DNA from: Candidatus Atribacteria bacterium
GTDB lineage: Bacteria; Atribacterota; Phoenicimicrobiia; Phoenicimicrobiales; Stramentimicrobiaceae
Length of the DNA: 35,574 nt
Direction of reading: 5' to 3'
Assembly: GCA_029556475.1 (NCBI GenBank)
Contig: JAKQEP010000161.1
Span: 1 to 35,574, forward strand
Of the stretch, positions 18,286 to 30,656 are shown piece after piece. How positions within the stretch are numbered: the stretch's first letter is position 1; each line of letters starts with the position of its first letter. Below the pieces are notes generated by a model. The model was not told where the DNA came from. It made no database searches and saw only the letters and a list, made by a program, of their open reading frames with translations. A program made the translations under genes and the position numbers.

Positions 18286-18612
18286 AATACTTCTCTCCTT
18301 TACAGCTTTGATTTTAATCAAATATGGGGACTACTACTAGGCTTGTTAAAATAAAATATTATATTAATTCTTTGTGTTAAAGTATAGCATATATGATTTA
18401 ATTTATCCTACTCATTCATTTGTCCCACATAGAAGCCATAATTATGCTTTATTCCTCATTTTTCATTTTGCCTTACCTATCTTGGTCATTGCATGGCAAC
18501 CTGTGAACTTTAGTCCGGGACTGACAAGGTGTTTTATATACTTGCTAGTACTTAGAAGGCATATTAAGTCATTTCTGGTCAGCAGTAAATGGCAATCACA
18601 TTCTCTATAACC

Positions 18613-18664
18613 CGTCTCCTTCCGTCATTGCGAGACATACTGGAAGTATGTCGTGGCAATCACA
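18613..18664. repeat. REP/MITE-like GTCATTGCGAG...GGCAATCACATCC repeat with small hairpin
   Basis: GTCATTGCGAGACATACTGGAAGTATGTCGTGGCAATCACATCC; ACATACT/AGTATGT stem; runs into the 69-bp repeat. Confidence 0.75.
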
Positions 18665-18723
18665 TCCAATTGTACCCATATAAATTTATTATTTTATTAT
18701 TTAATACTACACCAACAGTGAAT
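18655..18723. repeat. Right copy of 69-bp direct repeat
   Basis: GGCAATCACATCCAATTGTACCCATATAAATTTATTATTTTATTATTTAATACTACACCAACAGTGAAT. Confidence 0.95.
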
Positions 18724-18924
18724 TGCACTCTCATTCTTTGGCTATCATAGGAATTTCTGAAGAAGCTTTATACAGTGATTAGCATGCAATAATTCTGTAT
18801 TTATATATAAATTGCAACCTATATTCTGAAGCAGGAGAGGTACTTATGTGTTAATTAAACTTAATCAGTAAAAACTAATAACTGTCAATCAAAATCAATA
18901 TTCCAGCCTGTCCCGATACAATAA

Positions 18925-19887
18925 TTACAAATATACTAAAATAGCAAGAATACCAAAAATTGCCTCAATTCCGATTAAGGTTAGTACCAAATGTGTTTCT
19001 TTCATTCCACCGGATATCTTTAAAACCATATGGGATAGGCCTTTGGCCCCATCGTCCGGACAATATAGCTTTCCTTCTCTGCAAACCCCGAAGGTGTATG
19101 GAAATCTATGGGCTGCCTTAATAATAAAATCAATCACAAAAGGAATAATCAATATCACTCCTGCTGTTTCAAAATCCCCCACCATTACCGTCACCGCTAG
19201 AATTGTTCCTATGCTTAATGTCCCCACATCCCCAACCAATATTTTTGCTGGATACCAGTTATAGTACAGTGCAGCAAATAAAACTCCCAGGCAGGTCAAT
19301 GAGATAGCTAAAGCATTAACACTCCCCACAATATAGGCAATAATAGATACTGTCACCATACAAACTATTCCCAACCCCACTTCTAAACCATTAAACCCTG
19401 CCAGCATATTAAAGGCATTGGTAGCACCGGTAACTCCCAGAGGTACCAAGACCAGAGGATACCAGATTCCAAAATTTATAAAACCAATAAAAGGAATTTT
19501 TAAAATTCTATCACCAATCTCGATCGCTACTAAGGGTAAAGCTGCAAGCAAAGGCATAAAAGCCTTGATAATTTGTCTCATGGAGATAAGGTCATCAAAT
19601 ATTCCAATTAATGCCACTATTAACACGGTAGAAAGAGTAGCCAGCAGGGTAACAAGATAAACATCAGGTAAAAAACCAAAGAATATTTTAAGAAAAATAA
19701 TTAAGATAATCCCTCCGCAAAAACCGGCTACTATTACCAATCCACCCATTTCCGGTATCTCTTCCTGTATTTCACTATTCATATTCTTACCAGTAATTCC
19801 TGCTTTTTTTAAGCGTGGGATAACTACTGGAAAAGCTATAAAAGTAATCAAAAAAGAAAATAAAGCCACCAACCATATTAAAACCAT
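18925..19887 (-). CDS. Polyprenyl-phosphate GlcNAc-1-phosphate transferase, archaeal/eukaryal (Alg7/GPT)-like GT4-MraY family
   Basis: EEIPEMGGL, GIFDDLISMRQIIKA, NAFNMLAGFNGLEVGLG, YNWYPAKILVGDVGTLSIG; ~10 TM segments. Confidence 0.85.
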   Translation of the reverse strand: MVLIWLVALFSFLITFIAFPVVIPRLKKAGITGKNMNSEIQEEIPEMGGLVIVAGFCGGIILIIFLKIFFGFLPDVYLVTLLATLSTVLIVALIGIFDDLISMRQIIKAFMPLLAALPLVAIEIGDRILKIPFIGFINFGIWYPLVLVPLGVTGATNAFNMLAGFNGLEVGLGIVCMVTVSIIAYIVGSVNALAISLTCLGVLFAALYYNWYPAKILVGDVGTLSIGTILAVTVMVGDFETAGVILIIPFVIDFIIKAAHRFPYTFGVCREGKLYCPDDGAKGLSHMVLKISGGMKETHLVLTLIGIEAIFGILAILVYL

Positions 19888-19932
19888 TTTATTTACCTAC
19901 ATGCATATCTTCATATAAAACACATTCTCATT

Positions 19933-21324
19933 TCATTTTCTGCCATACTCATCATCAAATCTCACTATATCATCCTCCTCCAAATACTCACCCATCTGCA
20001 CCTCAATTATCTCCAGAACCGATTCTCCCACATTTTCTAACCTATGTTTTTGCCCGGCTTTAATATCAATACTTTCACCTTTATTTACCATCTTATGTTC
20101 ACCATCCAAAGTCACTTTAGCTTTCCCCCTTACCACAATCCAATGTTCACTTCTATGCTGATGTATCTGATAGCTTATCTTTTTTCCGGGATTTATCTTT
20201 AACCTTTTAACTTTAAAGGCATTCTTTTCCTCTTCAAGTATCTGATAGCTTCCCCAGGGGCGGTAATCCCATAAATGGTATTCAACTCTCAGGTCTTTTT
20301 TCCTTTTCAGCTCATCTACCACTTCTTTTACCTTTTGAGACTGCTCTTTCTTGCAAACCAGCAATGCATCCTTATTATCAACAATAATTACATCATCAAT
20401 ACCTATGGTAACTACCAATTTCCCCTCTTCAGAATAGACTAAATTATTACTACAGTCTACTAACAGATGTTCTTTGCCAACAATGTTGTTTTTTCCATCG
20501 CATTTGAATACTTCATAAAAAGTGTCAAAACTTCCTAAATCATTCCAACCAATATCAACAGGCACCACCACAACTCTTTTGCTCTTTTCCATTATTCCGT
20601 AATCTATGGAAGGCTTCCCTTCTATCTTACCAAAAGCTTCTTCCAGGTTTTTACTTCCCTCAAAAGCATTTAAAACCTCTGGAGTATACCTTACTGCCTC
20701 TTGCAAAAATATTTCACTATTAAACAAAAAGATCCCACTGTTCCAAAAATATCCATCTTTTATATACTCTATCGCAGTCTGATAATCAGGTTTTTCCTTA
20801 AATTCTTTTACTGAATAACCATTACCCTTTACTTCACCTGGTGAGATGTATCCATAACCGGTATTAGGATTAGCCGGTTTAATACCAAAAGTGACCAGCG
20901 AATCTCCGGTTAAATATTCAGAAGATTTAATTATTTCTGTAAATTCTATACTCTTTTCAATCAAATGATCAGAAGGGAACACCACAATAGACTCAGAAAG
21001 GCTATCTTTTCCCTTTTTTATGACCTCGTTAACTCCAGCAAAAATTGCCGGTAAAGTATTTTTAGCTTCCGGTTCAACCAATATATTCTTTTCAGGAAAT
21101 TTATATCCTAAATCTTCAATCTCTCCCATTACTAAAAATTTGTAGTCCTTATTGGTAATCACATAAATATCATTTAAACTAGCTAACCGGACACTGCGGT
21201 TAAAAGTCTCCTGAAACAAAGAAAATTCTCTACCCTGTAATTTAATAAATTGTTTGGGGAAACGTTCACGACTTAGAGGCCATAGTCTGGAACCAGCGCC
21301 ACCTGCCAGTATTATCACCTTCAT
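19933..21324 (-). CDS. manC: Mannose-1-phosphate guanylyltransferase / mannose-6-phosphate isomerase (bifunctional)
   Basis: MKVIILAGGAGSRLWPLSRERFPKQF; VFPSDHLI; C-terminal cupin RPWGSYQILEE...INPGKKISYQIHQHRSEHWIVV; start at internal ATG. Confidence 0.93.
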   Translation of the reverse strand: MKVIILAGGAGSRLWPLSRERFPKQFIKLQGREFSLFQETFNRSVRLASLNDIYVITNKDYKFLVMGEIEDLGYKFPEKNILVEPEAKNTLPAIFAGVNEVIKKGKDSLSESIVVFPSDHLIEKSIEFTEIIKSSEYLTGDSLVTFGIKPANPNTGYGYISPGEVKGNGYSVKEFKEKPDYQTAIEYIKDGYFWNSGIFLFNSEIFLQEAVRYTPEVLNAFEGSKNLEEAFGKIEGKPSIDYGIMEKSKRVVVVPVDIGWNDLGSFDTFYEVFKCDGKNNIVGKEHLLVDCSNNLVYSEEGKLVVTIGIDDVIIVDNKDALLVCKKEQSQKVKEVVDELKRKKDLRVEYHLWDYRPWGSYQILEEEKNAFKVKRLKINPGKKISYQIHQHRSEHWIVVRGKAKVTLDGEHKMVNKGESIDIKAGQKHRLENVGESVLEIIEVQMGEYLEEDDIVRFDDEYGRK

Positions 21325-21411
21325 CTGCTCACCTTCTTTCCATTTATTCTGAAAACAATGTAAAGATGTAAAAACGATTGGGTCAATATCCCAATTCCAA
21401 TTGTACATTAA

Positions 21412-22620
21412 CTAAATAGAGCTAATTTTTTCCTCAATCAGTTTAGAATATATTTTGTCTGTTCCTTTTACCATCCCTTCAATGGTCCATCTATTTTTTA
21501 CTACTTTTTTACTATTATCGCCATGCATTTTAAGCAATTCTGGTTTCCTCAAATAAATTGTAATTTTTTCTACCAACTGATTTATATTTTTGGGTTCAAC
21601 TAAAAACCCATTATAGCCATCCCGTATTATTTCTGGAATACCGTCTACATTAAAAGCGACCATGGGTATCCCTGTTGCAGCTGCCTGTACCAATACCCGG
21701 GGAAGACCTTCTCTGAAGGAAGTGTGTACTAAAAGATCTATAGTAGCAAGAATATTTGGAATATCATTACGATATCCTTTTAAAATAACACTTTTTTCTA
21801 ACCCCAATTTCTTGATATCCTGGTAAATATTATCTTTTTCTTCACCATCTCCAATAATCATCAAAATGATTCTTCTGCTTTTGTCTTTTTCCTGTTCCCT
21901 CAATATTTTAAAAGCTCTCAGTAGCAGGCTATGCCCTTTTAATAACTCGAGTCGACTTATATTCCCTATTACAAAATCATCTGGACCAATAGAGAATTCT
22001 TTTCTTATTGCTTCAATACCGGGTTCATTATCCTGAAAAAAATTACTTAGCTCCATTCCACTCCTAACCGTATAATACCTCTCGGCTTTACCAATTTTTT
22101 GTTTCAAATAATTTTGGGAAAGAATAGTGCTAACCGATATATGAGCATCGGTAAAAGAACCAGCCAATCTCTCTAAATACAAAAAAAGGATATTTAACCA
22201 TTTTGAAGAGAAGGCATCCAGAGCGCTCCCATGTAATCCATGTATAATAATGGGAACTCCGGTTATTTTGGCAGCTATCCTGCCTATAATGCCCGCTTTG
22301 GTACCATGGGTATGAACAATGTCATATCTATTCCTATAGAATATTTTAATAAGATTGATAAAAAGGGTTATATCATACCAGAAATTGAGATTACCAATAA
22401 ACCTTGATATTTGTATGACTTTAATCTTCTCTTTTTGGAATATCCTTTCATAATGGTTTCCAAACTCATCTCCCACTATTAAATCAATTTCATATTTAGC
22501 CTTATCCAGCCCTTGAATAGTATAACAGGTATTCTCTTCCGCCCCTCCAGTACCCATTCTGGCAATTAGATGGGCGAGCTTCACTCTTTTTATTGTACTT
22601 ATATCGTTTTTCCTCACCAT
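21412..22620 (-). CDS. GT4-family glycosyltransferase
   Basis: RMGTGGAEENT; HTHGTKAGIIGRIAAKITGVP; HTSFREGLPRVLVQAAATGIPMVAFNVDGIPEII. Confidence 0.9.
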   Translation of the reverse strand: MVRKNDISTIKRVKLAHLIARMGTGGAEENTCYTIQGLDKAKYEIDLIVGDEFGNHYERIFQKEKIKVIQISRFIGNLNFWYDITLFINLIKIFYRNRYDIVHTHGTKAGIIGRIAAKITGVPIIIHGLHGSALDAFSSKWLNILFLYLERLAGSFTDAHISVSTILSQNYLKQKIGKAERYYTVRSGMELSNFFQDNEPGIEAIRKEFSIGPDDFVIGNISRLELLKGHSLLLRAFKILREQEKDKSRRIILMIIGDGEEKDNIYQDIKKLGLEKSVILKGYRNDIPNILATIDLLVHTSFREGLPRVLVQAAATGIPMVAFNVDGIPEIIRDGYNGFLVEPKNINQLVEKITIYLRKPELLKMHGDNSKKVVKNRWTIEGMVKGTDKIYSKLIEEKISSI

Positions 22621-22648
22621 AAAATTACAAATTCAATAATTCATTACA

Positions 22649-23617
22649 TTATATTCTTATTTCTTTTATCCATTCCCAGTTTTCCCTCATCCAATTCACC
22701 GTCTTATCCATTCCAAACTCTAAATTAAAAACTGGCTTCCAGCCCAAATTATCAAAAGCTTTGCTGATATCGGCACAGGTTGATTCCATATCTTCGGGTA
22801 AAGAAGGAAGAAATTCTATTTCTGCTTTTTCCCCAACATATTTTTCAATAAATTGGACCAATTGAATTAAAGAAGATGGATTATTATTCCCAAGATTAAT
22901 TCTATGAAATCCTTCTAAGTCTAATGCCTTTACTGTTCCCTCGGCAATATCATCAATATAGGTAAAATCCCTCTTCTGCTGACCATCACCATATATCTGA
23001 ACTTTTTTCCCTTCCATAATCCATTTAATAAATCTAAAAACAACCATATCGGGACGACCGAATGGTCCATACACTGTAAAGTAACGCAGAACAACAACAT
23101 TAATCTGGTACAGATAGTGATAAGTGTAAGCCATTAACTCTGCAGACTTCTTGGTGGCAGCATAAGGCGAATAAAGAGTATCAGTTATAAATTCTTCTTG
23201 AAAAGGTTGTTTACAGCCAGAATATACTGATGAGGTAGAGGCAAGTACATAATGTTGTACATGATATTTTTTACAAAGCTCCAATAAATTCAAATTTCCC
23301 TCTATATTGGTTTTCTGATATGCTAATGGATTGTCTATACTCGCCCTGATACCAGCCCGGGCAGCTTCATTAATTATTCCTTTAAAGTCATATTTTTGAA
23401 ACAATGTTTCTAATGAATCATAATTTTCGATATCGACCTCAAAAAATCTAAAATTACCTAATCTTACTAAATTATCCAATCTCTTTTCTTTTAACCTGAC
23501 ATCATAATAATGATTGAGATTATCCAATCCTATTACCTGATATCCTTTATTTACAAGATATTCTGAAACCTTGCTTCCTATAAATCCTGCTGCCCCCGGT
23601 ACCATTATTATTTCCAT
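22649..23617 (-). CDS. NAD-dependent nucleotide-sugar epimerase (UDP-glucuronate/UDP-hexose epimerase-like SDR)
   Basis: PGAAGFIGSKVSEYLVNKG; YSPYAATKKSAE; RYFTVYGPFGRPDM; start at internal ATG. Confidence 0.85.
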   Translation of the reverse strand: MEIIMVPGAAGFIGSKVSEYLVNKGYQVIGLDNLNHYYDVRLKEKRLDNLVRLGNFRFFEVDIENYDSLETLFQKYDFKGIINEAARAGIRASIDNPLAYQKTNIEGNLNLLELCKKYHVQHYVLASTSSVYSGCKQPFQEEFITDTLYSPYAATKKSAELMAYTYHYLYQINVVVLRYFTVYGPFGRPDMVVFRFIKWIMEGKKVQIYGDGQQKRDFTYIDDIAEGTVKALDLEGFHRINLGNNNPSSLIQLVQFIEKYVGEKAEIEFLPSLPEDMESTCADISKAFDNLGWKPVFNLEFGMDKTVNWMRENWEWIKEIRI

Positions 23618-23726
23618 TTTTATACCTTTCGATTTATTCCTCAACTATATTATAAATAATTTTGCGAAGATTTCCTGCCTTAATATTTCCTTAAATTAAA
23701 CTATATTAACTATTATTCTAATTATT

Positions 23727-24695
23727 TTATAAGTAAATTTTTATAGCTAATATTGCGAAAAATCCTTCTATTATCATAAAAACAATAACTAAATTTCTTT
23801 CCGTAATTCCATTGAATATCCTCATAATCCATTGGGCAAACCCTACCGGACCACTTTCAGGACAATACAGTTTACCCCCTTTATATATGCCCCACCAATT
23901 TTCACTGGGAAATCTATTAAACGCTTTAAATAAAAAATCAATAAAATAAGGGATAATTAAAATAACACCGGCTGTTTGAAAGTTTCCAATTATTGCTACA
24001 CTGGCCAGGGTTGCCCCGATAGAAAGAGTCCCCACATCACCAATTAATACTTTAGCAGGATACCAGTTATACCTTAAAGTAGCCAGCATGGAACCGAGTA
24101 TGGGGAGCAATATAATGATAACTGTTATTTTTGATTTGATAATTGATAGAATTAAAAGGCTGATAAACATGACCAATCCCATTCCAATTTCCAGTCCATT
24201 AAAACCAGCCAGCATATTGACTGCATTTACTGCTCCCGTCATTCCCATTGGTAATAAGAATAATGTATAAAACAATCCAAAATCAATTTTACCGACAAAG
24301 GGTATTATCATAGTTGTGTGACCTGCCTCTAAAGCAATTAGGGGAAGAGATGCCAGTGCCGGTATGATTGCTTTGACAAGCTGAGGCATAGAAATTAAAT
24401 CATCAATAGTGCCAATAATTATTATAAATAGTTCTACTGATAAAACAGTCAAAATAGTAACCAGGGGTACTGAAGGAAATAGATTAAAAAAGGTTTTCAA
24501 AGCAATTACCAGAATAAGGCCCAGACCAAACCCCAGTACCATAATCAATCCACCCATTTCGGCAATACTTTCATTTTCAGGCTTATTCTGGTTTTTTCCA
24601 TAAATACCTGCTTTTTCTAATAAGGGAATGACCAGGGGTAGTGAAATAAAAACACTAATAAAGGAAGTAAAAAAAATTAATAGATAAATTAGCAT
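23727..24695 (-). CDS. Second archaeal/eukaryal-type polyprenyl-phosphate GlcNAc-1-P transferase, paralogue of 18925..19887
   Basis: AEMGGLIMVLGF, TIDDLISMPQLVKA, VNMLAGFNGLEIGMG, YNWYPAKVLIGDVGTLSIG, GKLYCPESG. Confidence 0.85.
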   Translation of the reverse strand: MLIYLLIFFTSFISVFISLPLVIPLLEKAGIYGKNQNKPENESIAEMGGLIMVLGFGLGLILVIALKTFFNLFPSVPLVTILTVLSVELFIIIIGTIDDLISMPQLVKAIIPALASLPLIALEAGHTTMIIPFVGKIDFGLFYTLFLLPMGMTGAVNAVNMLAGFNGLEIGMGLVMFISLLILSIIKSKITVIIILLPILGSMLATLRYNWYPAKVLIGDVGTLSIGATLASVAIIGNFQTAGVILIIPYFIDFLFKAFNRFPSENWWGIYKGGKLYCPESGPVGFAQWIMRIFNGITERNLVIVFMIIEGFFAILAIKIYL

Positions 24696-24710
24696 TTTTT
24701 TTTCTGATGG

Positions 24711-24891
24711 AGTTAGTCCACCAAATATCTCCTTTTGACATCTTATTGAAAATCCTTTTCCAGGACTTGATATTCTTCTTTTTCTAATTCAGCTATGTCG
24801 CCAACTTCTTCAGGTATTTCTTTATAACCTCTTATATATTTTTTAATCATATCTTCCTGGTTTTTACTTTCAAAAAAACATTTAATCATAC
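24711..24891 (-). pseudogene. Remnant of a MazE-type antitoxin plus the first ~10 codons of a MazF/PemK toxin
   Basis: KKYIRGYKEIPEEVGDIAELEKEEYQVLEKDFQ* (MazE-like C-terminus, frame broken at an A8 run) overlapping ATG of MSKGDIWWTN (MazF-like N-terminus), after which similarity stops. Confidence 0.55.
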
Positions 24892-25075
24892 CTTCTATTG
24901 GAGCGTTCCTATTATTATTTCTTTTCCTTTTTCATTTTCCAATTTTTTAAAACTATTTTCATCAATAGTGATAGTGAAACGAATACCAGTAATTCTTCCA
25001 GCCCATTTAAAAAATAATCTATAAATATTAAAATAAAAAGAAATATTTTATATTCAACTGTTATGCTATTGCTTG

Positions 25076-27312
<2,237 letters not shown>

Positions 27313-27333
27313 CTAACAATAGTAAAATTAGCC

Positions 27334-28386
27334 CTACCCAACCGTAAAATTATTCTCTGTCCAGTTAATACCCTTTTCTTTTAAAATCTTCTTACCTTCA
27401 CCAGGTGAATCCAATCCTGTCAATTCTAAATCACTATCAACCATTATCTTTACTAATTCTTTAAAAGAAATTCTGGGCTCCCATCCTAACACTCTCCTTG
27501 CCTTAGAGGCATCAGCTAATAATAGCTCTACTTCAGTTGGTCTAAAATATCTCGGATCTATCTCTACATATTCCTTCCAATCCAATCCAACATATTTAAA
27601 TACTTCTTCTAAAAAATCTTTCACAGAATGAGTCTCACCGGTTCCAATTACATAATCATCTGGCTTATCCTGTTGCAACATCATCCACATTGCCTCCACA
27701 TAATCAGGAGCATAGCCCCAGTCTCTCCTGGCTTCCAAATTACCCAGATAGAGCTTCTTATCCTTCCCGGCAAGAATCCTGGCCAATCCTCTGGTAATCT
27801 TTCGGGTAACAAAGGTCTCCCCTCTCCGGGGACTCTCATGGTTAAAAAGGATACCGTTACAGGCAAATAATTTATATCCTTCCCGGTAATTACGTACCAT
27901 CCAATAAGAATAAATTTTTGCTGCCGCATAAGGGCTTCTCGCCCTGAAGGGAGTATCTTCGTTTTGGGGAGCAGGAGCGTCTCCATACATCTCACTACTG
28001 GATGCCTGGTAAAACTTGCATTTCACCCCGCTTCTCCTTATTGCTTCTAAAATCCGGGTGGTTCCCAAACCGGTAATATCCCCGGTATACTCCGGCATAT
28101 CAAAACTCACCCGCACATGACTCTGTGCTCCTAAGTGATATATTTCATCTGGCTTAATATTATAAATAAGATTGGTAAGTTCTGAAGAGTCACTTAAATC
28201 TCCATAATGGAGCAACAATCTGACTCCACTTTTATGTGGGTCTTTATAGATATGGTCTATTCTACCGGTATTAAAAGTACTGGCACGTCTGATAATGCCG
28301 TGCACCTCATAACCTTTGGAAAGCAAAAATTCAGCTAAATAGCTTCCATCCTGCCCGGTAATCCCGGTAATAAGTGCCCTTTTCAT
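27334..28386 (-). CDS. gmd: GDP-mannose 4,6-dehydratase
   Basis: [72 protein letters not shown]. Confidence 0.96.
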   Translation of the reverse strand: MKRALITGITGQDGSYLAEFLLSKGYEVHGIIRRASTFNTGRIDHIYKDPHKSGVRLLLHYGDLSDSSELTNLIYNIKPDEIYHLGAQSHVRVSFDMPEYTGDITGLGTTRILEAIRRSGVKCKFYQASSSEMYGDAPAPQNEDTPFRARSPYAAAKIYSYWMVRNYREGYKLFACNGILFNHESPRRGETFVTRKITRGLARILAGKDKKLYLGNLEARRDWGYAPDYVEAMWMMLQQDKPDDYVIGTGETHSVKDFLEEVFKYVGLDWKEYVEIDPRYFRPTEVELLLADASKARRVLGWEPRISFKELVKIMVDSDLELTGLDSPGEGKKILKEKGINWTENNFTVG

Positions 28387-28425
28387 AATCCTTCTCCCTT
28401 CAATTTTTGTTGTTCACTCAGATTT

Positions 28426-29535
28426 TTACACAGAATCATATACTTCTAATGTTTTTTTACAGGTATTTTCCCAGGTAAATTTCTTCACATTTTCTAATCC
28501 TTTTTTAATCAACTCTTTTCTGGTATTAAGATCTAACAAATTGTATAAAGATTTTTCTAAATCTTCAACATTATTGGGATTAAAGTAGATTGCTGCTTCT
28601 CCAGCAACTTCAGGTAAGCTTGATGTGTTAGAACATAATACAGGACACCCTGCTTTCATTGCTTCCAGTACCGGCATTCCAAATCCCTCATATAGGGAGG
28701 GATAAACAAATCCCGTGCAATGATTGTAAATGTAATTTAATTCTTCTTGATTTACATTGTTTAACTTTATAACGGTTTCGTTTATACCCAATTCATTAAT
28801 TATTCTATTCTCAATATCCGTAAAATTACCTCCACCGGCTACTAATAATTTTGGGCAATCGGGAACATTTTTTATTAACTTTGCATATGCTCTTAGCAAA
28901 GAGATAAAATTTTTGTAACCCTGCCTGTTTCCTAAATAAAAATAATATGAATTATAATAAATTTTTTGATTTTGTATTTTTAAAAAGGGTTTTTTATCAT
29001 TTACAACATAAAAATCATTGCTTACACCATGCCAGACAACCTGCTTTTTTTTACCCTTAAACTCAGGAAAATATTTCATCATATCATCCAAAGTATTTTT
29101 TGAAATCCCGATTATATAAACAGAGTTTTTTAAGGCAAAATATTTCTGCCGGTTATGTATAACCCTTCTTACATTATATTTTGATAAAAACTTTTCATAC
29201 ATAAAATCATGGACTGTAGTAATATTTTTTACATCATCCTGGGAGTAACGATAATAACTGGAGTGAAAGATATCAAAACCATATATTTTCTTTATTTTAT
29301 TAACTGGTAAATATCTTTTAATTCTAAGAGGTATCTTACTTTTATCATCAATACAACGATTTTCGGGTAGTGTTAACAATTTTCCATAGACATTTTTCTC
29401 TGCTTTGCTATCCATATAAAAAAAAATGCTATCTTCTTTCACAAATTTGTTTAATAGATTGAACCAGTAATTACTTATTCCTCCGATTTCCTGCAAACAA
29501 AATATTATATTATCTAATAAAATATTATTTTTCAT
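28426..29535 (-). CDS. GT4-family glycosyltransferase (mannosyltransferase-like)
   Basis: [63 protein letters not shown]. Confidence 0.9.
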   Translation of the reverse strand: MKNNILLDNIIFCLQEIGGISNYWFNLLNKFVKEDSIFFYMDSKAEKNVYGKLLTLPENRCIDDKSKIPLRIKRYLPVNKIKKIYGFDIFHSSYYRYSQDDVKNITTVHDFMYEKFLSKYNVRRVIHNRQKYFALKNSVYIIGISKNTLDDMMKYFPEFKGKKKQVVWHGVSNDFYVVNDKKPFLKIQNQKIYYNSYYFYLGNRQGYKNFISLLRAYAKLIKNVPDCPKLLVAGGGNFTDIENRIINELGINETVIKLNNVNQEELNYIYNHCTGFVYPSLYEGFGMPVLEAMKAGCPVLCSNTSSLPEVAGEAAIYFNPNNVEDLEKSLYNLLDLNTRKELIKKGLENVKKFTWENTCKKTLEVYDSV

Positions 29536-29742
29536 TTATTAATTTTATCCAATTCCTTTATTAAAGGTGCAGCTAACCTTTGCTGCTCTACCTTTTAAAA
29601 AACTATGGATTTACTGTTAATATCTTCTTCCTTGTGATAAATAGCAACCTTTGTTGAAAAAGAATAAGGTTATCCTTCTAAGTAATAAGAATATTCAAGA
29701 AATAATTTAGGAAAGGAAAGCGTAGAAAAATTATATTTAGAT

Positions 29743-30576
29743 TTATTTTTCACTTTTAATACTATATTTTCGCTCTAATAAAATATTGTATATTCTTTTC
29801 GGTAAAATACTCTTTAAAAGAGATTTAACAAAATTCTCCATTAGTAAAGATAAATAATAAATATTGATTATTACAGATTCATTTGAATATTTTTTAACCG
29901 TTTTCCAGCGAGATAAAATACTACCAATTCTGTTAATATCAGATAAACCACCCGCCAATATTTCAGCAACTGGAAAATTTAGATAATAAAATTTATATCC
30001 CTTTAAATAACATCGATAAATAAATTCAAAGTCCCCGACAATTTTATTGTCAATATTAAACTTATATTCTTTAAAAACCTCAATATTGGTAAAAAGACTT
30101 TGATGAGAAAAGACCATTCCCTTCCAAAGTTCTTCAATCTTCCTGGCTTTTGCAATTCTTGAAAATCCACTGTTATAGGTAACTTTACAATCACCATATA
30201 TGAAATCAACAAAATAGTTTTTTTGATAAAAAATATTTTCCAATGTATTGCTTTTATAAAACCTATCACCTGAATTTAAAAATATTGTCCATTCACCTTT
30301 AGCCAACCCTGCACCCTTATTCATAGCATCATAGACACCTTTATCGGGCTCACTAATCAAAATACTAATATGTTCTTTATAATTCTGAATTATTTTTAAA
30401 GTGTTATCAGTTGAACCACCATCTACTATAATGTACTCATATTTTTTATATGTTTGATTTAAAACTGATTCAATAGTATCGGTAATAAACTTCTCGCTGT
30501 TATAGCAAACAGTAATTATCGAAACTAAGGGAAGTAAATTATCTGATATAGCTTCATTTTGTACTTTTTTATCCAT
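29743..30576 (-). CDS. GT2-family glycosyltransferase (WcaE-like)
   Basis: VSIITVCYNSEKFITDTIESVLNQTYKKYEYIIVDGGSTDNTLKII; SEPDKGVYDAMNKG. Confidence 0.88.
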   Translation of the reverse strand: MDKKVQNEAISDNLLPLVSIITVCYNSEKFITDTIESVLNQTYKKYEYIIVDGGSTDNTLKIIQNYKEHISILISEPDKGVYDAMNKGAGLAKGEWTIFLNSGDRFYKSNTLENIFYQKNYFVDFIYGDCKVTYNSGFSRIAKARKIEELWKGMVFSHQSLFTNIEVFKEYKFNIDNKIVGDFEFIYRCYLKGYKFYYLNFPVAEILAGGLSDINRIGSILSRWKTVKKYSNESVIINIYYLSLLMENFVKSLLKSILPKRIYNILLERKYSIKSEK

Positions 30577-30656
30577 AATTTAGCCTTGTCCTTGAGGTAC
30601 ATTAATTTAAATTACACTATATTTTGAATCTAACGAGAAGATTATTAGCAACAAAT

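Noticed and set aside
18374-18610. 78-aa plus-strand ORF between hicB and the first GPT gene
   Set aside because: Contains degraded REP-type sequence (GGTCATTGCATGGCAAC; GGCAATCACATT); no RBS or domain evidence.
24892-25075. Hydrophobic +2-frame reading (ITVEYKIFLFILIFIDYFLNGLEELLVFVSLSLLMKIVLKNWKMKKEKK*) after the 25076 GT4 gene
   Set aside because: No start codon with RBS identified; AT-rich sequence readily gives hydrophobic translations.
27681-27995. 104-aa minus-strand ORF
   Set aside because: Out-of-frame shadow of gmd.
29536-29600. Minus-strand peptide [19 protein letters not shown] in the gap upstream of a GT4 gene, faintly like an RmlA C-terminus
   Set aside because: Only 19 residues with an upstream stop; too short to call a remnant with confidence.
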